From Dioszegia crocea (taxonomy: Eukaryota; Basidiomycota; Tremellomycetes; Tremellales; Bulleribasidiaceae), in contig BCKK01000009.1 in the NCBI GenBank assembly GCA_001600615.1, forward strand, positions 1,091,213 through 1,155,212: a stretch of 64,000 nt of DNA, in the 5' to 3' direction. Made by a program: the position numbers and the translations under genes. Position 1 is the stretch's first letter. Each line of letters starts with the position of its first letter. The notes beneath the pieces are model-generated. The model had not been told where the DNA came from and did no database searches. It saw only the letters and a list, made by a program, of their open reading frames with translations. This document shows, in pieces, positions 46,776 through 61,607 of the stretch.

Positions 46776-47860
46776 TCATTTGGCGTGCTTGTCTACAAAA
46801 TCCAGAAGCGGCGTAATGTATTGATCCCAGCCCTCAACTTCGGGACCCTGATCAATCAGCTCGAATCTCCTTGTACCCAAGATAGACTCACAGTGTATTT
46901 ATTATCAAACTCATGGAACTCTCCAGGCTCATATGACTCTCCGACATCTACGCCCATGTCCCTCAATCTCGCCGCCATCCTCTCTGACTGATGTACAAGC
47001 ACGACCGGATCCGCCCTCCCATGTAAGAAGTACGTTGGGGGATACGACTTCTTCCCATCCAACATCCAGTATGCCGACAGCGCCTTCAACTTCCGCTCCT
47101 TCTCATCCGCCGTCTCTTTCCCCGTCAAACGGTACATCACGTCAAACAGCAGATCCTTCGTCCGAAGGTACTTTTTGATCTCGTACTGGAAGATCTGCCG
47201 CCTGGTGTACTCGTACGAAGGTACGCCCCACTGTTCGCGAATTGTTTCGACGGGAATATCGAATTGGAATGGGCAGACGGTAATGGCTTCGGCAGGATCG
47301 GCTCGAGCGATAGCGTCGGCAACCTCCTCCTCCGTCCATCCTTCTGTCAAAGGCTGATTATCGACCGATGACCGAGCTCGGACTTCGGTCGAGTCGACCA
47401 GACCGTAGATGTCGACTACGGCTTTGGGTGGTGGATCGAGGACATGGCCCAGCAGGGTGCAGAGTGTCCCTCCGGCGCTCTCCCCTGCCACCACACACCG
47501 CTCAATGTCCACCTTCCCCGGAAGTATATTCCCCAAGTTCTCTCTACACCACCTCCAAGCATCTACGCAATCATCCAGTGAGCCCTGGAGATCGACGTGT
47601 GGGGTAAGTCGATACGCGACAGAGACGACATGATATCCCCGAGGCCGCAGACCGGTGACGACCCAGGCGTTCGGCAAGTAGTGCTTGCCTGCTGCAAATG
47701 CACCACCGTGGGTGTATAGTACCCAAGGAGAGGGGGAGGTGGTGTCGGCGGGGAAGATCCGGAGGTCCAGCTGGACACCGTGCTTTGTCGCGTAGGTGTG
47801 GTCTGAGAAGGGGCGAGGAACGGTATGTGTCCAATAAACCACTAAAGATAAGCTAAACAC
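46776..47860 (-). CDS. Alpha/beta hydrolase fold-3 esterase/lipase
   Basis: Two exons (47860-46892 and 46847-46776) sum to 347 codons. The first holds nearly everything: the oxyanion motif Y-T-H-G-G-A-F-A-A-G, the nucleophile elbow V-A-G-E-S-A-G-G, the acid in F-L-H-G-R-A-D-P, and the His in E-F-H-E-F-D. The intron after K-Y-T has branch GCTGAT and acceptor GATCAG, and leads to a short last exon (DQYITPLLDFVDKHAK). The fold-3 group (hormone-sensitive-lipase-like) hydrolyses small acyl esters. There is no clear signal peptide, so a cytosolic enzyme is likely. The annotated start may be preceded by another exon, because the first residues (MFSLSLVVYW) overlap a possible acceptor. Confidence 0.85.
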
Positions 47861-48407
47861 GCAGTTGGAGGGTGGCCAGACTGTACTTGCTGCTCGTCTA
47901 CGTTGATACTGCTAAATAGAGTGACTGACACTACCCATACTGACACACCTCTAGCCTCTGCAAGTCTCGCACCAAAATATCAGTCCGGCATGTCGGGACC
48001 GGTCGGCCGGAGGCGAGACTTAAATGTTCCCCCCTCGGAAGAAGCGCCGCACACGTCATCTTGTTTCAGAATCTTACGGCATATCCTGGCCAAGCCTTCG
48101 AAAAAGGATCTAATGCCCGTCCACTTTACAACTACCGCAGAACTATCAGAGCTCACAGCTGCCTTACATCATCCAGAGTCAGCCTCTGGAACAATTGCCG
48201 CACAGCCAAGCTTTGCTGAGCATGAAGATCCCTCGAAAAATGTCGCGTCTCCACTGGAAATCACTCATTCTAACCTTTCCGCACGCTAGTCCCGCATCTT
48301 GGCAATGGGGTAAGGCATGTGGAGCCGCATCGAATGATTGGAGTATATGAGGGAGAGTGATGAGGGGCCAAGGCCAAACACCCCACCTTTCTTCACACCT
48401 TCTAATC
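47861..48407. promoter_or_regulatory. Divergent promoter, esterase / transporter 5
   Basis: This 547 bp region contains TCGGGACCGGTCGGCCGG at 47995-48012. At 48306-48324 is GGGGTAAGGCATGTGGAGC, a looser form of the element before transporters 3 and 4, about 100 bp before the start of transporter 5. The plus-strand frame at 47903-48289 shows no family features. Confidence 0.45.
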
Positions 48408-50722
48408 ATGTCAAAATTCAAGGAGCACAAGGCAGAAGATGCTCATCTCGAGCGAGACCAGCGCTCTCTCGACGAAACGACTGTTGCCGAGCAAGCTTTG
48501 AAGACTGGAACAATTCACAATCCGCTCAAGGTGAGTCTAGCTATATGGTCTTATATGGTCTTGTGACGCAAGCTGACAGATGTAGCGACTCGATAAAGCA
48601 AAAGTCATCGAGGATGCCAGATTGTTCGCCCAGACACATCAACTCGAGGAGTATACCGATCTCTTTGGTCGCGCCTCTCTTGTCGCTCGGGATAGCGCAG
48701 ACTTTGAAGAGATCGAAGAGCTCTTACCCGAGGAACGCGAGGCTCTACTCTACGAGCGTGAGCACAAATGGCATGGTCCTACGATGCTCTGGTATTCGAT
48801 TGGTCTGTGCGCTGTCGGTGCTGCCACGCAAGGTAAGTTTTGTTTTCTGCAAGAAGTCCACTGGCTGAGGATCAGGCTGGGATCAAACCGGATCAAACGG
48901 TGCCAATCTATCATTCCCCCAAGCTCTCGGGATTGGTAGCGGATCCGAGCGAGATGAGTGGATCATTGGACTCATCAACTCCATCATCTACCTTACCGCC
49001 GGGTGTATCGGTGCCTTCATCGTCGATCCCCTCAATCACTACCTTGGTCGACGAGGTGAAATCTTCCTCACCGCTTTCATCTTGACTGCTACCCCAATCG
49101 GCTCCGGATTCGCTCAAACATGGGAACAACTTTTCGCCATCCGATTCATTATGGGTATCGGTATCGGAGCTAAGAACGCTACCGTCCCCATCTTCTCTGC
49201 CGAGTTGGCACCGGCAAGGATCAGAGGAGCGCTGGTGATGTTCTGGCAGCTTTGGGTCGTAGCTGGTGAGTTTTGACATCCGAGTAGAGCTAATCTCAGG
49301 CATTTTCCTTGGTTTCAGCGCCAATGTCATCGTCAAGGACACCGGAGACATTGCCTGGCGGTTGCAGCTTGGTTCAGCCTTCATCCCCGCCTTCTTTCTT
49401 ATGGCCGGTGTGTACTTCACTCCCGAATCACCTCGATGGTACATGAAGCACGGCAAATTCGACAAGGCCTTCGGGTCATTCCTCCGGATTCGAGCCCACC
49501 CCATCATTGCCGCAAGGGACTACTACTACTCCTACGTCATGTACGAGGAGGAGAAGGCTATCGCAGGCGGATCCAACTACTTCTCTCGAATGCGCGACAT
49601 CTTTACGGTTCCTAGAATCAGGAGGGCCAATTACGGTGCCTCGACAGTCATGCTGGCTCAGCAGATGTGCGGTATCAACAGTGAGTCTGCAATTTGGGAT
49701 TGTCACTAAGTTACAGTCATCTCCTTCTACAGTTCAACCATTTTCCAGGAGGTCGGCTACTCTCCGACCGAAGCTCTATATGCTTCGCTCGGCTACGGTG
49801 CTGTCCAAGTCGTCTTCACGATCCCTACGCTATTTATGATTGATACTGTTGGCCGACGCCGTTTGACTCTGATCGTGAGTTCCCTCAGTCTTTACGGTTC
49901 GGTCACGGTGAGGGCTTGTGCTGAGTATAGACTTTCCCCCTCATGTGCCTGTTCCTTCTCGCCGCCGGTCTATCTCTTCTCAAGACAGACGGATCTGCCG
50001 CAGCGCGATTGGGTCCCGTGGTTCTGTAAGTCTCCCTTATGCCTACGCTTGATGCGTGTTGCTGACTCCTCAGCTTCGTCTACTTGTTCACCATCATGTA
50101 TTCGCTTGGTGAGGGCCCTGTCGCCTTCCAATACAGTGCCGAAGTCTTCCCTACCATCCAGCGTGAACAGGGAATGGCCTGGGCTGTTTTTATCAACAAC
50201 TTTTTCGGTCAGTTCAAGTGTAGCCTCAGTGTTGACTCACGCTCACTTGACAGCCGGTATCCTTGGTCTTACTTTCCCACGACTACGCACTGCTTTGACC
50301 CCTACTGGAGCCTGTGAGTTGCTACCTTTTTGAAAATTAAATTCAGCTAATGCCCCCCAGTCGGATTCTACGCGGGTCTGAATTTAGTGGCTTGGGCAAT
50401 GATCTTCTGCTTCGTCCGAGAGAGTAAGTTACAGCTCATCTCCCGTCAGACTTTTGAAGCTGACATACTAGCCAAACAATTGACTCTGGAAGAGTTGACA
50501 GAGGTCTGGGCAGCACCTACCGGCAAGTTCATCTCGAACGAAATCCACTACAAGGTTCCCGCATTCTGGAAACGGACCGCCTACAACGCCAAAGTTATGA
50601 CACCATACTTCTTCAAGCGGTTCATCTTCTTCCAGCGGAGCGCGCAGAGACCGGCGACTATCCCCGGACCCCCTATCAACAGTTATGGGGCGGATGTCAA
50701 GGTGGATCATGGCAAAGCATAG
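48408..50722 (+). CDS. MFS sugar/polyol transporter 5 (paralogue of transporter 4)
   Basis: It matches transporter 4 from the hydrophilic N-terminus ([18 protein letters not shown]) to the C-terminal tail ([13 protein letters not shown]). It shares [86 protein letters not shown] and [16 protein letters not shown]. Intron positions correspond in the exons checked. It is a proton-coupled sugar or polyol importer by family; substrate is unknown. Transporters 4 and 5 are a dispersed duplicate pair with NOP16 and an esterase between them. Confidence 0.9.
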
Positions 50723-51198
50723 GAGGAGAAGGAAGAATAGGAGCTGTGGCAAATGTCCCGATGTGCGGAGTGATGTGTGTTGATTGATATGTAGTATTGG
50801 TTCTGTCTCACCCAATGTATCTTATAATCATGCTGTTCTCGAGTCAATCTCGACGTCTGCACATTGCCCCTAGCCCCCAAACTGTCTCCAGTGGCAAATC
50901 AGAGGTATGAGTCAATGACGTAAATGGAACTCCGCTATTTGCCAAGCCTTCACTGGACCGACGCAACTTTTCTTCCAAGCCATTCACATGTCTCTTTCAG
51001 TCAGTCTACACCCGATGCCAAGAAGGATGATCCCCACCTCTCCACGGGTGGATACAATGACGATCATATGGTGTGCTCCGTCGCCTTGCCGGGTCCGGAC
51101 GGGCGGATGAAAAGTTGCAGCTGATGGTTTGACATATAGATGTTGACATCAACATAGGACTGACTTATAGATCCCCCCTATCGGTCTCCTTCCTCGCG
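50723..51198. promoter_or_regulatory. Promoter region of SLC6-type transporter
   Basis: This 476 bp region may hold an upstream exon: the frame ending S-T-G-G-Y-N-D-D-H-M at about 51070 looks coding, but I could not join it in frame to the gene below. GTCCGGAC lies near 51093. Confidence 0.4.
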
Positions 51199-53449
51199 AT
51201 GCTAGGCCAATACCCCCAGCGAGTCCGCCGGTGGCTATCCCTACCTGCAAAGCAGAAGCTCAGTGCCGCCGGAAATGCTTTCGCTCCCCCACCCGCCAAA
51301 TCCGCCGATGGAAGAGATCAGTGGCCCTCTCGAGCGGCCTTCCTCCTCGCTGCCATGGGAGGATGTGCAGGACAGGGAAACCTCATCCGATACCCTTCAG
51401 TCTTGTACAACAACTACGGCCTACAGTGGTTCATCCCATACCTACTCGCCATCTTCCTCATTGCTATCCCCGCTCTCATCCTCGAAATCTCCATCGGTCA
51501 GGCGTATCGCGGCGGGTCGGTCATTGCTTTCAACAATATAAATAGGCGGTTGAGAGGTGTAGGGATGGGACCAGTATTCATCAGCTTTATTGTCTGTCAA
51601 TACTTTACCGTCAACTTGGCTTGGATTATGGTTTACTTGTGAGTGGGCCTGCCCGGCATTAGAGTTGAGCTGATGTATCAGCCGGAGCTCCTTCATAAGC
51701 CCATTACCTTGGACAGATCGGATTGACGACTTCTATAACCTGGACGTTGTTGCCAATCCCGACCCTATCCCCGGTTCCTTCACCCCAGCCGGCACCTTTG
51801 ACCGCGTAGCATCATACGTCAGCTACCCATCACTAGGCGTAATCGGCGAGACGGTGGGATGGAGTGCGTTCATCTGGTTCCTTATCTGGTTCTCGATCTT
51901 CAGAGGCGTGGGGATGACAGGGAGAGTGGTGTATTTCACTATGGGTCTACCGATTGTAAGTCGAAATTACATATTTGCCTTTGGCCTCTTACTGGACTAC
52001 CATTGCTCCACACACCCAAAGTCAACAAGCTGACTTCACAGGTCACCACCATCATCTTCGTCATCCGCTCCCTCCTACTAGACAATGCCGGTGCCGGTGT
52101 CAGGCTTGTGTGGGCCACCTGGCGAAGCGACCAGCTTTCCAACGGGCGGGTCTGGCAAGTCGCCGTTGGACAAGTCTTCTTCTCTACCGGGATCGGATTC
52201 GGCTACTTCACCTCATATGTAAGCTCGTCCCAAGCCGTCTGACCCTCCGAGCTTACCTCTCAGGCGTCATACAACCAAAAGTACTCGAACGCAGTGATGG
52301 ACGCTGTCCTCATCTGTGGCTCCAACGTCCTTTTCGAGAATTTTGCGGCATTCGCAGTTTTCGGCGTCGTCGGCTTCCTCCGTCGATGGCCTACCGATGG
52401 TGTCCGACTCGGCGCTTTCGTCGTCGGTTTCCTCACCCTCCCCGAGGCCGTCCTCCAGATGCCCGGATCCAACTTCTGGGCTGTCCTCCTCTTCTTCACT
52501 CTAATCGTCCTCGGTTTCAGCTCGGCGTTCGTCATGCTGGACGTCGTCGCTACTCTCCTCGTTGACGGCGGTGTCAAATACTCCCGACCGACAATCGTCA
52601 CCTTCCTCACACTCCTTAGTTTCCTCATGTGTATCCCATACTGTACACAATTCGGATACTACCTCCTCGACGGTGTTGACCGATGGATCAACAACGTCAT
52701 GCTCATCTTTGTCGTCTGGGCCGAATGCGTCACCTCGACCAGTCTATACCGATACACCGATGTGATCCAGGAGACTGGACTACCCGCTTTTGTAATTTAC
52801 AATTCGGGTTACATCGGTGGTCAACTCATTGGAATCATCGTTGCCCACGTTACTGGCAATCCGGGTATTGGCGCCGGGGTGGGAGTCGGAATTTGGCTAC
52901 TGGGATCAATCATCTCAGTCGTCATTGCTCGGACAAATACTGCATCCAAGAATGGTGCTCGGGGCATCTTCCGCATCAACTCTTACCTGAGCCGCTTCTT
53001 CTACCTGGCGTTATACTCTGTAAGTCCTAGACACACACCGCGCTTATATCCAGGGCAACCAATTGAGGCGAGACCTAAATGTCATTGTAGGCCAAGGCCG
53101 CAACTGGCGAATCCCCTTCTTCATGCCCTTCCTCCTCCGCTACGTCTCCGGACCTGTCCTCGCCATCATTTTCAGTTTCGCCTTCCCTGAATTCCACACA
53201 CTTCGGAACGATCCCATGATGATTACGGGCTTCATCCTCACCTTTATCGGAATCTCAATCATGCTCGTCGGCTTCATCATGCCGCGATACTACGACATCT
53301 TCATCCCGCCGCATAGGCAGGCCGAGGGGACGGAGCTTACTGTGGCGAATGAGGATAAGGTGGAGGAGATTATCGTTGAGGGCGAGGCGGAGAAGTCAAA
53401 GTCGGATGAAGAGATTGCGGCTGCGAAGAGGAGTGAAGCTGTAGCCTAG
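51199..53449 (+). CDS. Sodium:neurotransmitter-symporter family (SLC6-type) transporter
   Basis: The first membrane helix carries the family signature AAMGGCAGQGNLIRYPSVLY, with the G-x-G-N-x-x-R-Y-P core that shapes the substrate and ion sites. Later segments fit the 12-helix fold: ALILEISIGQAYRGG, W-I-M-V-Y, LDNAGAGVRLVWATW, FFSTGIGFGYFTSYAS, and long C-terminal helices. The last cytosolic stretch is acidic (EEIIVEGEAEKSKSDEE). Animal members take up amino acids or amine transmitters with Na+; fungal members are poorly characterised and likely carry amino acids or osmolytes. The start at 51199 is the first Met of the long frame; an upstream exon is possible. Confidence 0.88.
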
Positions 53450-53730
53450 GTACTCTAGATGTGTGTATGTCCGGATCTGTAGATGGTATGATTGGGTAAT
53501 AGATAGATAGCTGGGGTTCACCTTGACGCGGTGCATCAGGATGCCTTGGTATGTGGGCATCTGTCCCATCCCGTGCCGCAGCTCTGTAGGGACAACTGTA
53601 GAAAAACACGACAATGCTTGTCGTAGACATTTTCGGATTCGGTACATGTGATGCATCTGACGTCTAAGAGATATGAACAACTTGCCCAACCCCCAGATCA
53701 ACTCTTACCGCTTTGAAGCCAGAGCAGGCC
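53450..53730. other. Convergent intergenic region
   Basis: This region lies between facing 3' ends of the SLC6-type gene and aminodeoxychorismate synthase. No gene is seen. Confidence 0.6.
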
Positions 53731-57044
<3,314 letters not shown>

Positions 57045-57320
57045 ATCGTGTATATGCTAAAGATATGATCGAGACGGGCGACCAGACGGAAATTTGGAAT
57101 CTTGCCAAAATCAAGATCGGAAAGACACGCCTGTTACGGCACCAGGCACGGGTGAGATATCATGGTGCTCATGAAGATGAGAGTCGGGCATGTATAGCTG
57201 CATCTGATGTTATAAGGATGCATCTAGATATACACAGTAGATGGAATATTATATGATAGGTAAAGCAGCAAAAAGTCTACGTCGAAGTCTGCAGGATGGT
57301 GACAAAACCATCACCCGGCT
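57045..57320. other. Intergenic, ABZ1 5' side / glycine-rich gene 3' side
   Basis: This 276 bp region contains the ABZ1 promoter. It is AT-richer than its neighbours and no exon is supported. Confidence 0.5.
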
Positions 57321-58415
57321 TTAGAAGTTTAGAGCTCCGTCGCTGATGGTAATGGCGGGCACTGACACGCGCGAGCTTCCACCTCCACCACTACCCTTAG
57401 CGCCATCGGTGTAGGCTCCCCCACCACCTCCTGGATTCATCAGCACAAGTCCCAAGCAAGCGCATAAGAAAACCAAGACTCACCGCTATAACCACCTCCT
57501 CCGCCACCACCATACGTGCCAGCTGCTCCGCCGCCGCCGAAGCCCTGAAGATGTCAGCGACTGAAATAACTGACGATAATGCTGACTCACTCCGCTAGTG
57601 CCTCCTCCGGAAGAAGAAATACCGCCTGTAAAAGAGGGGAAACTCTTCCCGCCTCCGCCAGAATACACGTCGCCAGCCAGGTCCTTGCCTGCCCCACCAC
57701 CGCCATTCGTGCCCGCTCCTCCGCCGCCTGACCCTTTTAAGCCTACAGATGAGTCAGCTTAATCAGATTTGTAAATCATGAAAGACTTACCAGCGGAAGC
57801 TTGAGCTACTCCATCTGCTCCGCCCCCTCCTGACGAGCCCCCCATACCACCGCCGACATCCCCGTTACTCCCAGGCTTACCAGCTGAGCTGGTAGCCGCT
57901 GAAGAAGTCAAGGTGTTGCCCGAAGCTCCGCCACCACCACCCGCGACGACAATTCGGGTACCGCCCATGTATACCCATGAAGCACCACCGCCACCTCCTC
58001 CGGCGAATCCAGAAGGCGTGATTGGCATCTGACCAACAAAGATCGTGAGCGTCGTAGGTACGACAGTAACGAGCTGAGCGCCAATTGTCCTGCCCAAGCC
58101 ACCCGTCTGGGCCACTTGTTGTCCGCCCATATACTTCAAACCACTGCCACCCTGAGCGCCGCCAACGGTGATTTGGTACGTCCCGGGTGCAAGGGTGACG
58201 GTGTAAGCGGTGTTGTTGATATAGTCATATCGAGCGCTGAAGGTCTGTCGAGAGACCAGTGGAGTAGGAGTGTGAAGCCGACGCGGTCGTATTAGAGGTA
58301 AGCCTTGCTGCAGACACTCTGCATTGGTACGGCACGAGTCGGGGCTGGCGATGGTATTGGAGGTTTGGAGGAGGAGGGAGAGGAGGATGGGGAGGGAAGC
58401 GAGGGCGAAGCGCAT
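57321..58415 (-). CDS. Secreted glycine-rich protein
   Basis: A signal peptide (MRFALASLPILLSLLLQTS...) is followed by a short region with two Cys and then a beta-rich stretch (YTVTLAPGTYQITVGGAQGG). Long Gly runs broken by short motifs follow: A-S-W-V-Y-M-G-G-T-R-I-V-V-A-G-G, then several exons of G-G-G-G repeats ending V-S-V-P-A-I-T-I-S-D-G-A-L-N-F. The A-G-G-G-G-G-A-S and I-V-V-A-G-G-G-G-G-A-S-G blocks recall the glycine-rich domain of animal ALK/LTK receptors and similar bacterial surface proteins. An extracellular or wall-associated structural role is likely; no enzyme motif is visible. Splicing of the Gly-rich 3' exons is inferred from GTGAGT/GCTGA sites. Confidence 0.7.
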
Positions 58416-58691
58416 CCTGGATCAAAGTGAGGGAAGTAAGGGATGAAAGACATGTTGATGTCCCTTCGGAGTAGGTGAGTATACATCTATTAGCTCTGTT
58501 AGTAAGGATGTGAAGAACTGTAAAGGTGTATTAACTCTGCTCTTGGTCTGTCTCGGTGGCATTCCTCGATGAAAAGGGTCCGAAACACGCGGGGTAAGAC
58601 GTAAGATTACGGCACGTCAAAAGGTCAGGAAATTTGATACCGCTAATAGAATTAGATTCAACATCCATCTTACACTCTCCCATCTGTATAT

Positions 58692-59783
58692 ATGACAGAA
58701 GCAGCCATGCTCTCGCCGGCGCCGGGAGTGGCATCCTCAGCTGCTAGATATGCCTTGAAATCTGCACTTCGGAAATCCATGCTGAGGACTCTGCGCCACA
58801 TTCCAGAAACAGACCTTTGTCAACAATGCAAGTCCACCCTCATCTTCGTCCCCCTCAGACCCGCATAAGAGACTTCGGAACTGGAGTGAAGGCCCAGTAT
58901 CTGATTGTGTGGGGTGGGCACCATTGGGAACCTGAGCGAATCTATTCTGACCCTTATCAGCCGACGCAGTGTTCCGTTCTTTGAGCCAACAAGAGTTCTA
59001 CACCTCCGCGCGGTCCGTGGGATGTTACTTGTCGATGCAGAAAGGAGAGCTTCAGACGGACAGAATTGTGGAGGATCTCTTGGCGAGGGGTACGTCATGC
59101 CTTCTGCTGAAACTCTGATCTATGCTGATGTTCCAGGAGTCAAGGTGTACACCCCGTACCTTCCCCCTCCTCCGCCTTCCTCCACTCCGTCACCCCAGAC
59201 CACTCCCACACCCACCGCCCAGAGCACGATGAGTATGCTGAGACTATACTCAACTGCCGATCTGAACGCTTGTCCACTGGATAAGTGGGGGATTTTAGAT
59301 CCAGGATTGAGCCGGCGGGACACTGGCGAAGCGAGAGAAGATGGTGCGTCCGCCAATTTCTGTTTGGGCAATGCTGATTCTGCAGCTTTCGATACATCTG
59401 CACCTGACTTGGATGTCATACTCATACCTGGAGTGGCTTTTGACGAAGACTGTAATCGAGTGAGTCGTCCACCCCTAGACCGTTGGCTTATAGACATCAA
59501 GCTGATGGTATCCAGCTAGGTCGTGGCAAAGCCTACTATGACCGATACCTCTCGCTCTACACCTCGACCCGAAAATCTCCCCTACTGGGTTCGTGAACTG
59601 TCCCTCCTTGGAAGCTCTTCAGCTGACTGCCCAGTGGCACTCGCTCTTACTCCACAACTCCTCCCTCCCGACCAGACGGTCCCAACCACGTCAGACGACT
59701 TTACGCTACACGCAGTCATCACGCCTGAGCGCATGGTTCAACGTCGAGGAAGCGGACAAGGCCGTCCAGCACCTCAGGCGTGA
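58692..59783 (+). CDS. FAU1: 5-Formyltetrahydrofolate cyclo-ligase
   Basis: Five exons (58692-58827, 58961-59089, 59137-59459, 59516-59588, 59635-59783) sum to 270 codons. The N-terminus has K-S-A-L-R-K-S-M-L-R, then F-Y-T-S-A-R-S-V-G-C-Y-L-S-M, V-K-V-Y-T-P-Y and the hallmark loop I-P-G-V-A-F-D-E-D-C-N-R joined to L-G-R-G-K-A-Y-Y-D-R-Y, which binds ATP and folate. The end reads H-A-V-I-T-P-E-R. The enzyme converts 5-formyl-THF to 5,10-methenyl-THF with ATP, returning the storage form to one-carbon metabolism. Intron 1 has a GC donor (GCAAGT at 58828). A Pro/Ser/Thr-rich insert sits between the conserved blocks. The first of two in-frame Mets (58692) was taken. Confidence 0.9.
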
Positions 59784-60021
59784 TGATATAGGATGGTTAT
59801 TGGGACGCACGGACGCAGGAAGGAATCAGAAGGGGAAAGGAGGGGGTCCGAGCGCTGCCGCCCGTGCCTTAATCCCATATCGACCACACATCACCTCGAC
59901 AATCCCCTCTTGCCTTCTTCTACTCCCTCACCGCACCCGGCATATAATACCCCTCAATTGGTGCCGCAATTCCCTTCATCGATCATTCAGGCTGTATCCT
60001 ACTTTCCACACACCCAAGGAA

Positions 60022-61070
60022 ATGCCGGACATCAGCGTTTCAGCCCCGGCGAGGATGATGGCCAATCTGTCGCTGTTGGCGGACGCTAGTGGTGCTTTGG
60101 GCCGGATCGAGCCTATAGTGATTGAGCTACCGTACGAAGAACTGTAAGTTGATTGCTTCCCCGCCACGATGGACTGGAAATGTTGAGCTGACGTGATCAG
60201 ATATCTTTACCCCGGACATTCCTTCTCTCCCCTACATCAAATGATCCCCATACCTTCCACACAACTACCTTCGCTTATCTGCAACGCAGACTCGATCGTG
60301 GCCCCGATCCCATTAGCTTTCCATACGCTCCGTAAAACCCAAAAGGGGGATTGGGAGGTTGTTCTGGCGATTCTGGAGGCGGATGATGGGGATGAGCGGT
60401 TAGTCTTGATGAGAGCAGATCTGTATCCAGGCAAGTCTTGAGCTGGAGGGGCAGCATTACCGAATCCACAGCTGATATCTATAGGTGCAATTCTCCACCT
60501 TCCTTCTTCAATCTACACCTCCACCTTACTCCCCCTAGGCTCTCCTGCAATCCCAGCTCTACTCGTTCAGGATCTACAATCATCTCAATTCCCTCTCTTA
60601 CCCAGTATCGACAAGTCGAACCCAGACTGCCATCAGCCACAAATCCTTCGTCTGGCATTCCGGCAAAAGGCGCATGTCCAAGCTGCCGCAGTGGAAAGGG
60701 CAAGAAAAGATGGCGTCTTGATGGGATGGACGAAGAAAGTGTGGGGTATTGGAGTAAGGGGACGGGATGATCGCGTGAGGACTTGGAGGGGTATCATCGA
60801 ATCGTGAGTTTTTGATCCTTTGATGGGTGTATCTCGAGGGCAGAGGTGTGGAAGGGAAATGTGTGTATTGGGGTACGTGAGTGTGGGATGATGATGGGAT
60901 CTGAAGCTGGTGGAGGAATGAGTGTGGGAGAACGTGGAAAGGCAGTCAGTTCAGGCGTTCGCAATGCGTTCTCTGGGTCGTTTCTCGACCTCTGAGCTGT
61001 AAATTTCAAAGCTGACAGACCCAGACACTTACTCCGAGCCACTCTTAGCGATGTACCTGATGTCGCCTGA
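60022..61070 (+). CDS. Unrecognised 238-residue protein
   Basis: Four exons (60022-60143, 60201-60430, 60485-60803, 61025-61070) sum to 239 codons, with good branch sites and acceptors. The second intron has a GC donor (GCAAGT, 60431). The sequence starts MPDISVSAPARMMANLSLL, has IELPYEELYLYPGHSF, M-R-A-D-L-Y-P-G-A-I-L-H-L, a mixed alpha/beta middle, and a basic helical end (FRQKAHVQAAAVERARKDG; GWTKKVWGIGVRGRDDRVR). There is no signal peptide or membrane helix. Consistent splicing and codon use support a real gene, but I do not recognise the family. Confidence 0.65.
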
Positions 61071-61607
61071 TTGGGTCATCGTTTTTTCTTTATGGGAAAG
61101 GTGAATATCGTGACCTGGAAGGCGAAGGCGAAGCGACAGTGAGGATATACGTTAGTGAGGCATGGTCGGAGTTGGAAGAGCTGGATGATCAGCCACTCTA
61201 CCCGGTCAGGCTTGTTGAATATTCGCTTCGACGTAGAACAAGAAAGCCAGAGCAGTGCTTTACATGTATATCCACCCTATAACGCTGGTTTAGGCCTGAC
61301 AGATATGCACAAGATATGCAGATGATTGAGTTCCGCCCAAATCGTCGCTTCCGACTGGTTCGGAGATGACATCATCGCCAAGGCAAGCCACCGCCGCCTT
61401 TGTCTCACATCTTTCGCTTCCCATATTAGGATCTTACTCGGGTATGACATATTGGGCCTTTGCTCAGGCCGAAGATGTCCAAGATCAGAAGCACAGCTGA
61501 TCGGATCGACAATACGTATAATCACATCAACCAATTCTTGCTTTACTTTCCCCCCATCACACATAAATCCAGCGACATCCCCACCAACTCAATCCCCCTT
61601 AGTGAAC
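61071..61607. promoter_or_regulatory. Promoter region of lipocalin gene
   Basis: This 537 bp region contains no supported exon. The plus-strand frame from 61326 only becomes coding at the lipocalin start. Confidence 0.45.

Noticed and set aside
47903..48289. 128-codon plus-strand frame in the transporter 5 promoter
   Set aside because: No homology, splice or motif support; the region is better explained as a divergent promoter.
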